Shown here in pieces: positions 20,425 through 26,718 of a DNA stretch of 26,718 nucleotides. The notes under the pieces were generated by a model. That model saw only the letters and a program-made list of their open reading frames with translations, was not told the DNA's origin and made no database searches. Position 1 is the first letter of the stretch; each line of letters starts with the position of its first letter. The translations under genes and the position numbers were made by a program. Source of the DNA: a virus; the IMG/VR virus record IMGVR_UViG_3300005577_000075, positions 1-26,718 of that record; one strand, given 5' to 3'.

Positions 20425-23106
20425 ATGAGCTTCGACCTGCAGCGAGATGTGCTCGACCAGCTGAACCGGGACTACGACTTTAAGCCGGCGAAGAAGGGCT
20501 ACCTGCGCGAGGGCAAGTGCCCGACGTGCAGCAAGCGAGAGCTGTACATCAACGCCGACGCCCCGTGGGTCGTGCGTTGCGGCCGTCTGAAAAACTGCGG
20601 CTTCGAGGCCCGCATCAAGGAGCTGTACCCCGACCTGTTCGACAACTGGTCGGAGCGCTACAAGAAGACCGACGACAACCCCCATGCGGCGGCCGATGCG
20701 TACCTGACCAGCTCGCGCGGCTTCAACCTGGCGCGCGTACGCGGCAGCTACACGCAAGAGTGGTACCGCGACCACGAAACGAAAGCGACCTCGGCCACCA
20801 TCCGGTTTCCCCTACCGGGCGGCAGCTATTGGGAGCGCCTGATCGATCGACCGCACCGCTTCGGCAAGATGAAGGCGCGCTTTGCGCCTGGCGCAAGCTA
20901 CGCCGGCCAGGTCTGGTTGCCACCGACCCTGACGAACGAACGCCTGCTCACGCTGGACGAGCTGTGGTTTGTCGAAGGCATCTTTGATGCCAGCGCGCTC
21001 GATCACCACGGCCTGGCCGCGGCGTCCACGATGAGCTGCAACAACTACCCGGCGACTTTCCTGCGCCGGCTGGCCGAACTACGTCCCACCCATCGCCCCA
21101 GGCTGGTATGGGCCTTGGACGGCGATGCCGCCGGACGCGACTACACGCGCCGCTGGGTGCAGCGTGCGCGCAAGGAAGGATGGATCTGCGAAGCGGCCAC
21201 TATCCCGCAGACCTCGCGCAAGAAGGACGATTGGAGCGATCTGCACCTCGCCGACCGGCTCAACCCGAAGGACATGGACGAGTATCGCTACCAGGGTTCG
21301 CTGCTGATCGCCCGATCCGCCGCGGATAAGGCGCGCCTCATATACGGACGCACCGGTGTGGCCACATTCTTCTACGACCACGACGACCGGCTGTACTGGT
21401 TTGACCTCGATATCAAGGCCTATGACAAGGCCATGCAACAGCTAGTGGAAAAAGACGCCGACATGGCGGAAGACGAGCGCCGCGAGCTGGCCTTGGCCGA
21501 ATCCTGCGACTACGTCGAAATCGCCAACTGCAATCCGATGCCGCTGTACTACCAGGCCAACGAGGTCACCAACGAGTCCTGGTACTACTACCGCGTGGGC
21601 TTTCCCCACGGTGGCCGCGCTGTAAAAAACACCTTCGCCGGCAGCAGCCTCGCCAGTGCGAGCGAATTCAAGAAGCGTCTGCTGAGCATCGCGCCCGGCG
21701 CGGTGTTCACCGGCACCAGCCAACAGCTGGATCGCATCATCAAGCAGCAGCTCTACGGCATCAAAACCGTGGAGACCATCGATTACGTGGGCTACGCCAA
21801 AGAGTACGGCACCTACGTGATGGGCGAGCTGGCGATTCGCGATGGCGCCGTGTTCGATCTCAACGACGAGGATTACTTCGAAATCGGCCGGCTCAACCTC
21901 AAGACGCTGACGCATTCGCCGGCGTTGACGATCAGCCGTGATCGCAAGTCCTACCGCGAGGAATGGCTGCAGCTTGTGTGGAAGTGCTTCGGCGCCAAGG
22001 GCCTGGTGGCCCTCACCTTCTGGTTTGGCAGCCTGTTTGCCGAGCAAATCCGCGCGGAGCAGAAAAGCTACCCGTTCCTTGAACTGGTGGGCGAGGCCGG
22101 CGCGGGTAAGTCCACGCTAATCGAATTTCTGTGGAAGCTGGTCGGCCGCCGCGACTACGAAGGTTTCGACCCGTCCAAAGCCACGCTCGCCGCACGCGCC
22201 CGTAACTTTGCCCAGGTGGCCAATCTTCCGGTGGTGCTGATCGAGAGCGACCGCGACAACGGCGAAGACGCTAAGAAGAAGTCGTTCGACTGGGACGAAC
22301 TGAAGACCGCCTACAACGGCCGCAGCGTGCGCGCACTCGGCGTCAAGAACTCCGGCAACGAGACCCGCGAGCCACCGTTCCGCGCGACCGTCGTGATTTC
22401 GCAGAACGCCAAGGTGGATGCCAGCGAGCCGATCATGCAGCGTATCTGCCACATCAGCGTGGACCGCTCAGCGCACACGGCCGAGACCCGCGCCGCGGCG
22501 CTCGAACTGGAGCGCATGCCGGTGGATGCGGTGAGCTACTTCTTTGTGATGGCCGCGCGCCAGGCGGAGCACGTGCTCGCTACGGTGTTTGACAAAGCAC
22601 CGATCTACGAGCTGGAACTGCTCGCCCACGACGCCGTGAAGACCACGCGTATCGCCAAGAATCATGGGCAACTGCTGGCCCTGTTCGCGGCGCTCGATGC
22701 ACTGATCCCGTTCACCGACGAACAGAAAGCTGCGGTGGCACGCGAGGTGCTGGCGATGGCCATCGAGCGGCAATCCTCGATCAGCGCCGATCACAAGATC
22801 GTGCAGACCTTTTGGGAGCGCTTCGACTATCTGGATGAGTGGAACGGCGCAGGGGCGGGTCTCAACCACAGCCGCAATCCCCACGAAATCGCCGTCAACC
22901 TCAACCACTTCGAGGAACGCGCGCGCGAGCACCGCCTCGACGTGCCGACCCTGGCCGACCTCAAGAAATACCTGCGCACCTCGCGCTCGCGCAAGTTCAT
23001 CGACCTCAAGCCGGTGAACAGCGCCATTTGGTTGCATGACCAGACCGACAAGGCTCGCGGCCGCACCGTCAAGTGCTGGGTCTTCCAGCGCGACGCCAAC
23101 GATTAG
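20425..23106 (+). CDS. Toprim primase-helicase replication protein
   Basis: An 893-residue protein at the position of P2 gene A. Residues 32-58 carry a zinc ribbon (CPTC ... CGRLKNC) as in primases; a Toprim domain follows, with E184 in LWFVEGIFDA and the DGD motif at about 231-233 in LVWALDGDAAGRDYTRRW. The C-terminal half has a Walker A motif GEAGAGKST at about residue 556 and a Walker B-like VVLIESDRD, so primer synthesis and ATP-driven unwinding are fused, like P4 alpha or mobile-element primase-helicases. P2 GpA instead is a rolling-circle (HUH) nicking enzyme; no HUH motif is seen here, so replication is likely theta-type from an internal origin. An ATG at 20410 is an alternative start. 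Confidence 0.88.
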   Translation: MSFDLQRDVLDQLNRDYDFKPAKKGYLREGKCPTCSKRELYINADAPWVVRCGRLKNCGFEARIKELYPDLFDNWSERYKKTDDNPHAAADAYLTSSRGFNLARVRGSYTQEWYRDHETKATSATIRFPLPGGSYWERLIDRPHRFGKMKARFAPGASYAGQVWLPPTLTNERLLTLDELWFVEGIFDASALDHHGLAAASTMSCNNYPATFLRRLAELRPTHRPRLVWALDGDAAGRDYTRRWVQRARKEGWICEAATIPQTSRKKDDWSDLHLADRLNPKDMDEYRYQGSLLIARSAADKARLIYGRTGVATFFYDHDDRLYWFDLDIKAYDKAMQQLVEKDADMAEDERRELALAESCDYVEIANCNPMPLYYQANEVTNESWYYYRVGFPHGGRAVKNTFAGSSLASASEFKKRLLSIAPGAVFTGTSQQLDRIIKQQLYGIKTVETIDYVGYAKEYGTYVMGELAIRDGAVFDLNDEDYFEIGRLNLKTLTHSPALTISRDRKSYREEWLQLVWKCFGAKGLVALTFWFGSLFAEQIRAEQKSYPFLELVGEAGAGKSTLIEFLWKLVGRRDYEGFDPSKATLAARARNFAQVANLPVVLIESDRDNGEDAKKKSFDWDELKTAYNGRSVRALGVKNSGNETREPPFRATVVISQNAKVDASEPIMQRICHISVDRSAHTAETRAAALELERMPVDAVSYFFVMAARQAEHVLATVFDKAPIYELELLAHDAVKTTRIAKNHGQLLALFAALDALIPFTDEQKAAVAREVLAMAIERQSSISADHKIVQTFWERFDYLDEWNGAGAGLNHSRNPHEIAVNLNHFEERAREHRLDVPTLADLKKYLRTSRSRKFIDLKPVNSAIWLHDQTDKARGRTVKCWVFQRDAND

Positions 23107-23219
23107 CCGGCGACGCCGACCCGCACGAGGCAGAGACCGAGTGATGCGACGCCCCACCATGCACCCATTTGACACCTAGTGCGATCTAACCAGTACCTAG
23201 AACATAAGCAGTTGATACG

Positions 23220-23489
23220 ATGAATACGTTGTTTTCGCTACTAGCGCAGTATGAAACCGCCCAGATACCACTCAACAAGTGTTGCCACTTATTCGGCCTC
23301 AAGCCAGAAGAAGCAGCGAAACGCGCGGGACGGCACGCACTGCCTGTCCCGGCATTCCGAATTGGCACACAGAAAGCACCCTGGCTGATCGATGCTAAGA
23401 CATTGGCCGATCATCTAGATGGGCTACGTGAGATTGCAATGCGCGACTGGTTGAAATTGAAGGGTGCGAGTGGCACTAAGTTGCAGTAA
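23220..23489 (+). CDS. PrtN-family (pyocin activator-like) regulator
   Basis: An 89-residue protein like Pseudomonas PrtN, activator of pyocin genes: MNTLFSLLAQYETAQIPLNKCCHLFGLKPEEAAKRAGRHALPVPAFRIGTQKAPWLIDAKTLADHLDGLREIAMRDW, with the usual N-terminal FxLLAQY, a helix-turn-helix-like centre, and WLIDAKTLADHLD. In Xanthomonadales-type prophages such genes often precede an integrase and may act as excisionase or regulator; here no integrase follows. A perfect TTGACA at 23169-23174 lies 46 bases upstream, but no convincing -10 is at the proper distance, and the ribosome site is weak. GC content falls from here onwards. Confidence 0.8.
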   Translation: MNTLFSLLAQYETAQIPLNKCCHLFGLKPEEAAKRAGRHALPVPAFRIGTQKAPWLIDAKTLADHLDGLREIAMRDWLKLKGASGTKLQ

Positions 23490-23689
23490 GCAGTCTGCGA
23501 CGGTACCGGGGCCACAGATTCACTGCTCCAGGGACGATTTGCGGCCGCCCGCACCAAGGGTTGAAGATGGGTCTATCCATTCTTCCAGCACGCCGAAGCT
23601 CTCGAATGAGTGCTGCCAACTCGCTCCTCGAACCGCGCATTTCCCGATGCGTCTGACGCAAAGCAATTAGGTCTTGTAAAAATGGCTGC

Positions 23690-24358
23690 TTACTTCCGCC
23701 CAAGCCAATTAATGAATATTTGAGTGTCAATTCTTGGACTAACGAATTTGTTGGCCGTTAGATAGGCCAGCATCGTTTCGCCCTTAACGATCTTCGGAGG
23801 GGTCCGCGTGTGGACATTGAACGGCGATAAGGCGTTATATACGCTTCCATACGTGCCGTACTTGTTGAAAATCGATAACGCGTTGTACGCGCTTCCGTAC
23901 GTTCCGTAATGGTTTGATAAGGAATCAGCTGCGTACCGATCCTTGGATATCGTGCCAAGAAAGATTCCATCTTCTGCTATGAGGGACGCCCCCAACACGT
24001 CATCTATCGTAGGAGCATCGCGTAGTTCGCTGGTGGCTCCTTCGATCTTTGGTGTCTCGAACAGATCAACATAGGGACTCGGAAGACGCGGCATCCTCAG
24101 GCGACGGAGAGGGCGCAGTGGGCGCAGAGGGCGTAGTGGCCGAAGTGGCCGCGCCAAGCGCGGTCGCCTTGGTTCCTGGGTATTTCGCACGATCCTGTCA
24201 TCGTTGAGGATGTACCCTTGAAACTGACCATCCGCACTGTAGAAATTATTTCCGTTAACGACAAATCCTAGCCAGTCGCAATTTGGTGAGAAAACGTTGT
24301 TTCCCACGGCAAATGCGACATACTCACCGGCCGTATTAAACAAGTAGCGGGTTGCCAC
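23690..24358 (-). CDS. Repeat protein: beta-flower-like N-terminus, RPL linker, YGS-repeat C-terminus
   Basis: A 222-residue protein without a recognised function. Residues 5-58 are three units of about 16 residues (FNTAGEYVAFAVGNNV, FSPNCDWLGFVVNGNNF, YSADGQFQGYILNDDRIV), a pattern of the '4-fold beta flower' type; a fourth unit (AEDGIFLGTISKDRYAADS) is near residue 128-146. A linker at 61-92 consists of RPL repeats. Residues 149-180 are two exact-period 16-residue repeats NxYGTYGSxYNALSxF, then TPPKI and AYLTANKFVSPRID. The YGS-repeat type is known from uncharacterised bacterial proteins. The gene follows the two-TM gene without a gap (start 24358, next base after its stop), so they are probably one operon. 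No signal peptide. Confidence 0.72.
   Translation of the reverse strand: MATRYLFNTAGEYVAFAVGNNVFSPNCDWLGFVVNGNNFYSADGQFQGYILNDDRIVRNTQEPRRPRLARPLRPLRPLRPLRPLRRLRMPRLPSPYVDLFETPKIEGATSELRDAPTIDDVLGASLIAEDGIFLGTISKDRYAADSLSNHYGTYGSAYNALSIFNKYGTYGSVYNALSPFNVHTRTPPKIVKGETMLAYLTANKFVSPRIDTQIFINWLGRK
23819..23914 (-). repeat. Two tandem 48-bp units (16-residue YGTYGS repeats)
   Basis: The segments 23867-23914 and 23819-23866 code for N-H-YGTYGSAYNALSIF and N-K-YGTYGSVYNALSPF. The period is exactly 48 bases and DNA similarity is high, including the repeated tccgtacgt/ataCGT elements. Probable recent duplication or strong selection on the protein repeat. Confidence 0.75.
24111..24155. repeat. 9-bp imperfect tandem repeat coding for (RPL)n linker
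   Basis: Five 9-base units: GGGCGCAGT, GGGCGCAGA, GGGCGTAGT, GGCCGAAGT, GGCCGCGCC. On the - strand they encode Arg-Pro-Leu triplets. Likely variable in copy number by slippage, giving linker length variation between the two halves of the repeat protein. Confidence 0.8.
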
Positions 24359-24754
24359 TTAGGCCTCCTTTCTGGTGAGCTTGGTTCCAATAACGGCAAG
24401 CATCGCCCCTACAATGACTAGGACCCACCCCGGGTAAGAGGGACTAGTGCCGGTTATCAAATTGACGCCAAAGCCGATACAAACGTTCGATGCAAGCAGA
24501 AGGAGCGTGCCTTGAGAGGCGAGCTCTTTCTTCGTTTGATAGGCAGAAACATACGTCTGGGCCGTATTGAGGTCGTTCCTAAGCGACGTGTTGTCATCTA
24601 ACAGGGTTCGGTAGTAATGCATGAGCATCGTTATGGCCGTTTTATTGCCCGTCAGTTCCTCGACGGATAGATTGGCCAGCTCATCGGTTGAAAGCCCTAA
24701 GATACGCTTATCGCGCTCGGATGGACCCGGCGCCTCCATATGTTCCTTGTTCAT
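24359..24754 (-). CDS. Coiled-coil protein with two membrane helices
   Basis: A 131-residue protein starting at ATG 24754 with a strong AGGGGAGGG ribosome site (the frame is open 30 bases further). An N-terminal hydrophilic part (RDKRILGLSTDELANLSVEELTGNKTAITMLMHYYRTLLDDNTSLRNDLNTAQTYVSAYQTKKELA) is likely coiled coil; it is followed by two membrane helices, about residues 82-103 (GTLLLLASNVCIGFGVNLI) and 108-126 (PGWVLVIVGAMLAVIGTKL), and a basic end. Both termini should be cytoplasmic. The start of the repeat protein gene is directly adjacent, so the two are probably co-translated. A two-TM partner is typical of membrane-acting defence effectors, but this is inference; no known family was recognised. 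Confidence 0.72.
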   Translation of the reverse strand: MNKEHMEAPGPSERDKRILGLSTDELANLSVEELTGNKTAITMLMHYYRTLLDDNTSLRNDLNTAQTYVSAYQTKKELASQGTLLLLASNVCIGFGVNLITGTSPSYPGWVLVIVGAMLAVIGTKLTRKEA

Positions 24755-24844
24755 AACCCTCCCCTGTTTGCCAGCCGAGGGCAAGGGAACTGCTCGGCGG
24801 CCTTGTGCACCAATTGTCCCTCAAACGTTATCGTCGCCTGTCCG

Positions 24845-25006
24845 CTAAAAGGCATTCCTTACCAGATCCTCTGTTTCGAACGTCTCGATGCGCAGCAGCT
24901 CCCAGCCTCGGCCAAAGCTAATTGACACCACCATAGAGAGCTTCTTACCCAGCTCAGTAGCGAGGAGTTGCAGATCGATCGGCCTCGACAGTTCGGTTTC
25001 GCTTAT
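24845..25006 (-). pseudogene. Frameshifted continuation of the preceding accessory gene
   Basis: Directly after the last sense codon of the upstream gene, reading in the -1 frame gives ISETELSRPIDLQLLATELGKKLSMVVSISFGRGWELLRIETFETEDLVRNAF and a TAG stop (24845-24847). This is not random: it has balanced composition, hydrophobic/charged alternation, and no internal stop. In this frame there is a stop 15-20 codons upstream and no ATG/GTG near its beginning (the first ATG is inside, at the MVV codon), so it is more likely the original C-terminus separated by an indel (or a sequencing error) than an independent gene. No slippery heptamer was found at the junction. The fused protein would be 266 residues. 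Confidence 0.55.
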
Positions 25007-25644
25007 TCCAGAATCACCAGCGGCACAACAATCTCTTCTTTAAAGTCGGTAGCGGCAGGATATGCACGCGCTAGCATACGTACGCGCAGCCGATTGAACC
25101 CCAGCATTGTCTCGTATAAGTCGGGGTAAGAACCGATGCCCGAACTGAAGTACTCTGGGGTCGTCAGTAATGCGACCTTTCCACCGGCGGCACGATCAAT
25201 ACCAAAAAATTTTTGCGAGGCCACCTCCCTCTTCTCACCATCCTTGTGTTCGTTCAGTACGACCTTTTTGACACTAAGATCGCCCTCGATCCAACCAATT
25301 TTCGAGTGCGCGACGTACTCGTCGCCCAATGGTTGTAACTCAGGAAGAGCCTCCAAGTCCTTCAAAACCTGCTTAAGCATGGCGATGGTAGAGAGCGAAA
25401 AAGCACGAGTTTCGCCAGCGCTAAGCTCACCATTGAACAAAGAAAGCGCCACTCCAGCCTTCTTTCCTTCCGTCTTGGAAATCAACGTCTGAGCGGACGT
25501 GCCACTAATAGCCTCGTAAGCTCCAGCAATATAGTCGCGGTCTAGATAGACTAGGCGATGCAGAAGATCCAATTTATTCATTCGCACCCTCAAATGCCCT
25601 AACGCTCGTGAAATCCAATCACGCAGGCCTGCGCTGTTAGCCAT
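25003..25644 (-). CDS. Unrecognised accessory protein, C-terminus possibly cut by a frameshift
   Basis: A 213-residue protein. ATG 25644 has an AAGGGG site eight bases upstream; the frame is open to 25803 but that part is GC-rich and unlike protein. Features: a helical N-terminus, LLHRLVYLDRDYIAGAYEAISGTSAQTLISKTEGKKAG, then ETRAFSLSTIAMLKQVLKDLEALPEL and LGFNRLRVRMLARAYPAATDFKEEIVVPLVILE. It recalls a DUF6414-type family by general pattern, but I am not certain. The stop TAA is at 25003-25005; in the -1 frame the sequence continues as a plausible C-terminus of about 53 residues (see next entry). Its role is unknown; location next to a TIR protein suggests defence. Confidence 0.65.
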   Translation of the reverse strand: MANSAGLRDWISRALGHLRVRMNKLDLLHRLVYLDRDYIAGAYEAISGTSAQTLISKTEGKKAGVALSLFNGELSAGETRAFSLSTIAMLKQVLKDLEALPELQPLGDEYVAHSKIGWIEGDLSVKKVVLNEHKDGEKREVASQKFFGIDRAAGGKVALLTTPEYFSSGIGSYPDLYETMLGFNRLRVRMLARAYPAATDFKEEIVVPLVILE

Positions 25645-25743
25645 CAAAATATCCCCTTGCGACAATCCACCTTGGCCAGCAAAGGGGGCGAACGATCCGC
25701 ATGCATCGATAACGCATATAGCTACCATCTGTCTGCTTGAGTA

Positions 25744-25789
25744 GTTGCTAGTGCAACCGCACGCCGCTCGGCCGGCCTGCGAGGGCCGG
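25744..25789. repeat. Two hairpins in the gap between the TIR gene and the next accessory gene
   Basis: GTTGC (25744-25748) pairs with GCAAC (25753-25757) over TAGT, and CCGGCC (25772-25777) with GGCCGG (25784-25789) over a 6-base loop. They lie in the 243-base gap between TIR stop and the start of the next gene, and would be at the 3' end of the TIR mRNA or the 5' leader of the downstream gene. No T-tract follows. The rest of the gap holds no gene that I can support. Confidence 0.45.
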
Positions 25790-25887
25790 GGCGCGCCCGC
25801 CATCCCGCGTAGCCTTTAGAGATCAGTTTCGACGCAAGGCGCAAAGTCCGTTTGAAGGAGGCTCTAGACTCACCTAAGGGAGTAGCG

Positions 25888-26610
25888 TCATTCGCTTAGG
25901 TTGAGGGAGACGAGCTCCGCGAGCTTCGCCGCAATGTCTGCCATTGACTCTTCTGCGGTACTTAGACCGCTGCGCGAGCCAAGGAGGGGGCTGACGTCAC
26001 GAAGAGCCTCATAGGTCGTGTTGTGCACGATGGGAACGAGCTGATCACGTGCCAACAACGCCGAAAGCTCTTTGTCGGCGATGCCCTCCTGGGGAAGGCG
26101 GCGCAGCAGCGCAGGGGTCACCAGCACGAGTCCGATTTTCGAGTTTGCCAACCCCTTGTCGATGGCGCGCATCAACGGCACGCCGAGCAGAACGTCCTTC
26201 TCGCTGAACCAAACAGAGACGCCGCGCGCCACGAGCAAATCGTGTAGCTCTTTCGCGGCCCCCTGCCGGTCATCCCAGGCATGGCAAAGAAAGACGTCCC
26301 TAAGGTCAGGAAGCGTGGATCGAGTCTCGAACGTGCGGCGGATAGGCGTAAGCGCCTGCACTTGGGCGACCGTGTAAGACACAGACGAACCAGCTCGCGA
26401 CCAGCGCGGCCTGGCGCCGCTAGATCCGCCACCGCCACCGCCACTGCTACGGCTGCTGCCACCGCTTCCAGAAGAAGTGTATGAAGGATACGAATAGTCC
26501 GAATAAGACCTACCACCACCATAGCCGCTACTACGGTAACGGCATGCCGGACAGGCTGCGGCTGCCGCCGCTGAGCTATGTCCACGTACTGGCGCTGTAC
26601 ACCTAGCCAT
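25888..26610 (-). CDS. TIR-domain protein with zinc-knuckle-like N-terminus and Gly/Ser linker
   Basis: A 240-residue protein. ATG 26610 has GGGAG upstream. Residues 104-205 form a TIR domain: DVFLCHAWDDRQGAAKELHDLLVARGVSVWFSEKDVLLGVPLMRAIDKGLANSKIGLVLVTPALLRR, then ELSALLARDQLVPIVHNTTYEAL. The glutamate E137 in WFSEKD is at the place of the catalytic Glu of NAD-cleaving TIRs (as in SARM1). The N-terminus has C4, H11, C20 and C23 (CTAPVRGH...CPAC), which may bind zinc; residues 28-68 are Gly/Ser/Tyr-rich, likely disordered. TIR proteins in phage accessory loci commonly work in anti-phage defence by NAD depletion, usually with a sensor partner, which is not certain here. No membrane segment. 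Confidence 0.85.
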   Translation of the reverse strand: MARCTAPVRGHSSAAAAAACPACRYRSSGYGGGRSYSDYSYPSYTSSGSGGSSRSSGGGGGGSSGARPRWSRAGSSVSYTVAQVQALTPIRRTFETRSTLPDLRDVFLCHAWDDRQGAAKELHDLLVARGVSVWFSEKDVLLGVPLMRAIDKGLANSKIGLVLVTPALLRRLPQEGIADKELSALLARDQLVPIVHNTTYEALRDVSPLLGSRSGLSTAEESMADIAAKLAELVSLNLSE

Positions 26611-26646
26611 TTCAAACTCCCTCTTTAAAATGTGCTTTCAAGTAGA

Positions 26647-26660
26647 TGGTTAATCAACCA
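26647..26660. promoter_or_regulatory. Inverted repeat upstream of the TIR gene
   Basis: TGGTT (26647-26651) and AACCA (26656-26660) flank AATC, 37 bases before the TIR start codon. This is in the expected promoter/operator region of the - strand TIR gene. Possible operator; weak -35/-10 matches on the - strand nearby (TTGAGC then TCTACT) are not convincing. Confidence 0.35.
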
Positions 26661-26698
26661 AACCGCTCAATCCGAAATGTGTCTGGGTGCCCTATAGG

Positions 26699-26718
26699 CC
26701 GCTTTGGGTCGAAAGCGG
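26699..26718. repeat. Hairpin at window end
   Basis: CCGCTTT (26699-26705) and AAAGCGG (26712-26718) are perfect 7-base arms around GGGTCG. It ends exactly at the window edge and may extend beyond. It could be a terminator of a gene outside, a chromosomal intergenic repeat (GC-rich gammaproteobacteria contain many CGCTTTGGGTCG-type hairpins), or part of a junction. Nothing else can be supported in 26661-26698. Confidence 0.45.

Noticed and set aside
23476-23730. 84-codon - strand ORF in the gap after the PrtN-like gene
   Set aside because: It overlaps both the PrtN-like gene and the end of the repeat protein gene, has no clear ribosome binding site, and the product is not recognised. It could be a remnant of a lost gene (for instance where an integrase would be expected), but nothing in it supports that.
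1-26718. CRISPR arrays, tRNA or rRNA genes, insertion sequences, cos site
   Set aside because: No regularly spaced repeat array, cloverleaf or transposase was seen by eye. P2-type cos would be expected near the replication gene or upstream of Q, but I found no recognisable cos core in this window.

Overview
The window is most of a P2-like (Peduovirus-type) prophage or phage genome in a GC-rich host. Codon use, the lysis and tail protein types and the PrtN-like regulator fit a gammaproteobacterium of the Xanthomonadales/Lysobacterales kind. That host assignment is inference; no host gene is visible to confirm it. No rRNA, tRNA, CRISPR array or insertion sequence was recognised.

Layout. (1) 1-4593: end of the P2 head module and lysis module on the + strand: capsid N (partial), terminase small subunit M, head completion L, tail protein X, two holin-type membrane proteins, a GH108 endolysin, nested Rz/Rz1 spanins, and tail completion R and S. 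(2) 4594-6842: an AT-richer insertion ('moron') between S and V, with two unknown + strand genes, a PIN/NYN-type nuclease gene on the - strand, and a strong inverted repeat just before V. (3) 6843-18215: baseplate and tail genes in canonical P2 order, V W J I H G FI FII E/E' T U D, many with 1-4 nt or longer overlaps, including a T TTT TTG slippery site that produces E'. (4) 18216-20424: regulatory region with a small zinc-ribbon protein, a CI-type repressor on the - strand, a divergent early operon starting with a ribbon-helix-helix-like protein, an Ogr/Delta zinc finger, and two small unknown proteins. (5) 20425-23106: a Toprim primase-helicase in the position of P2 gene A, then a PrtN-family regulator. 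(6) 23490-26718: an AT-richer accessory block, all genes on the - strand: a TIR-domain protein, an unrecognised protein with an apparently frameshifted C-terminus, a two-TM coiled-coil protein, and a repeat-built protein (beta-flower-like repeats, RPL linker, YGS repeats).

How it fits together: the repressor would silence the divergent early operon; on induction the early operon makes the replication protein and Ogr, and Ogr would activate the late head, lysis and tail genes. No integrase is present between D and the repressor (its P2 location) or after the PrtN-like gene. The most likely place for an undescribed system is the accessory block at 23690-26610, which lies where P2-like phages carry anti-phage genes (the old/tin position between replication gene and cos); the 2TM/repeat-protein pair has a recognisable architecture but no function I know.
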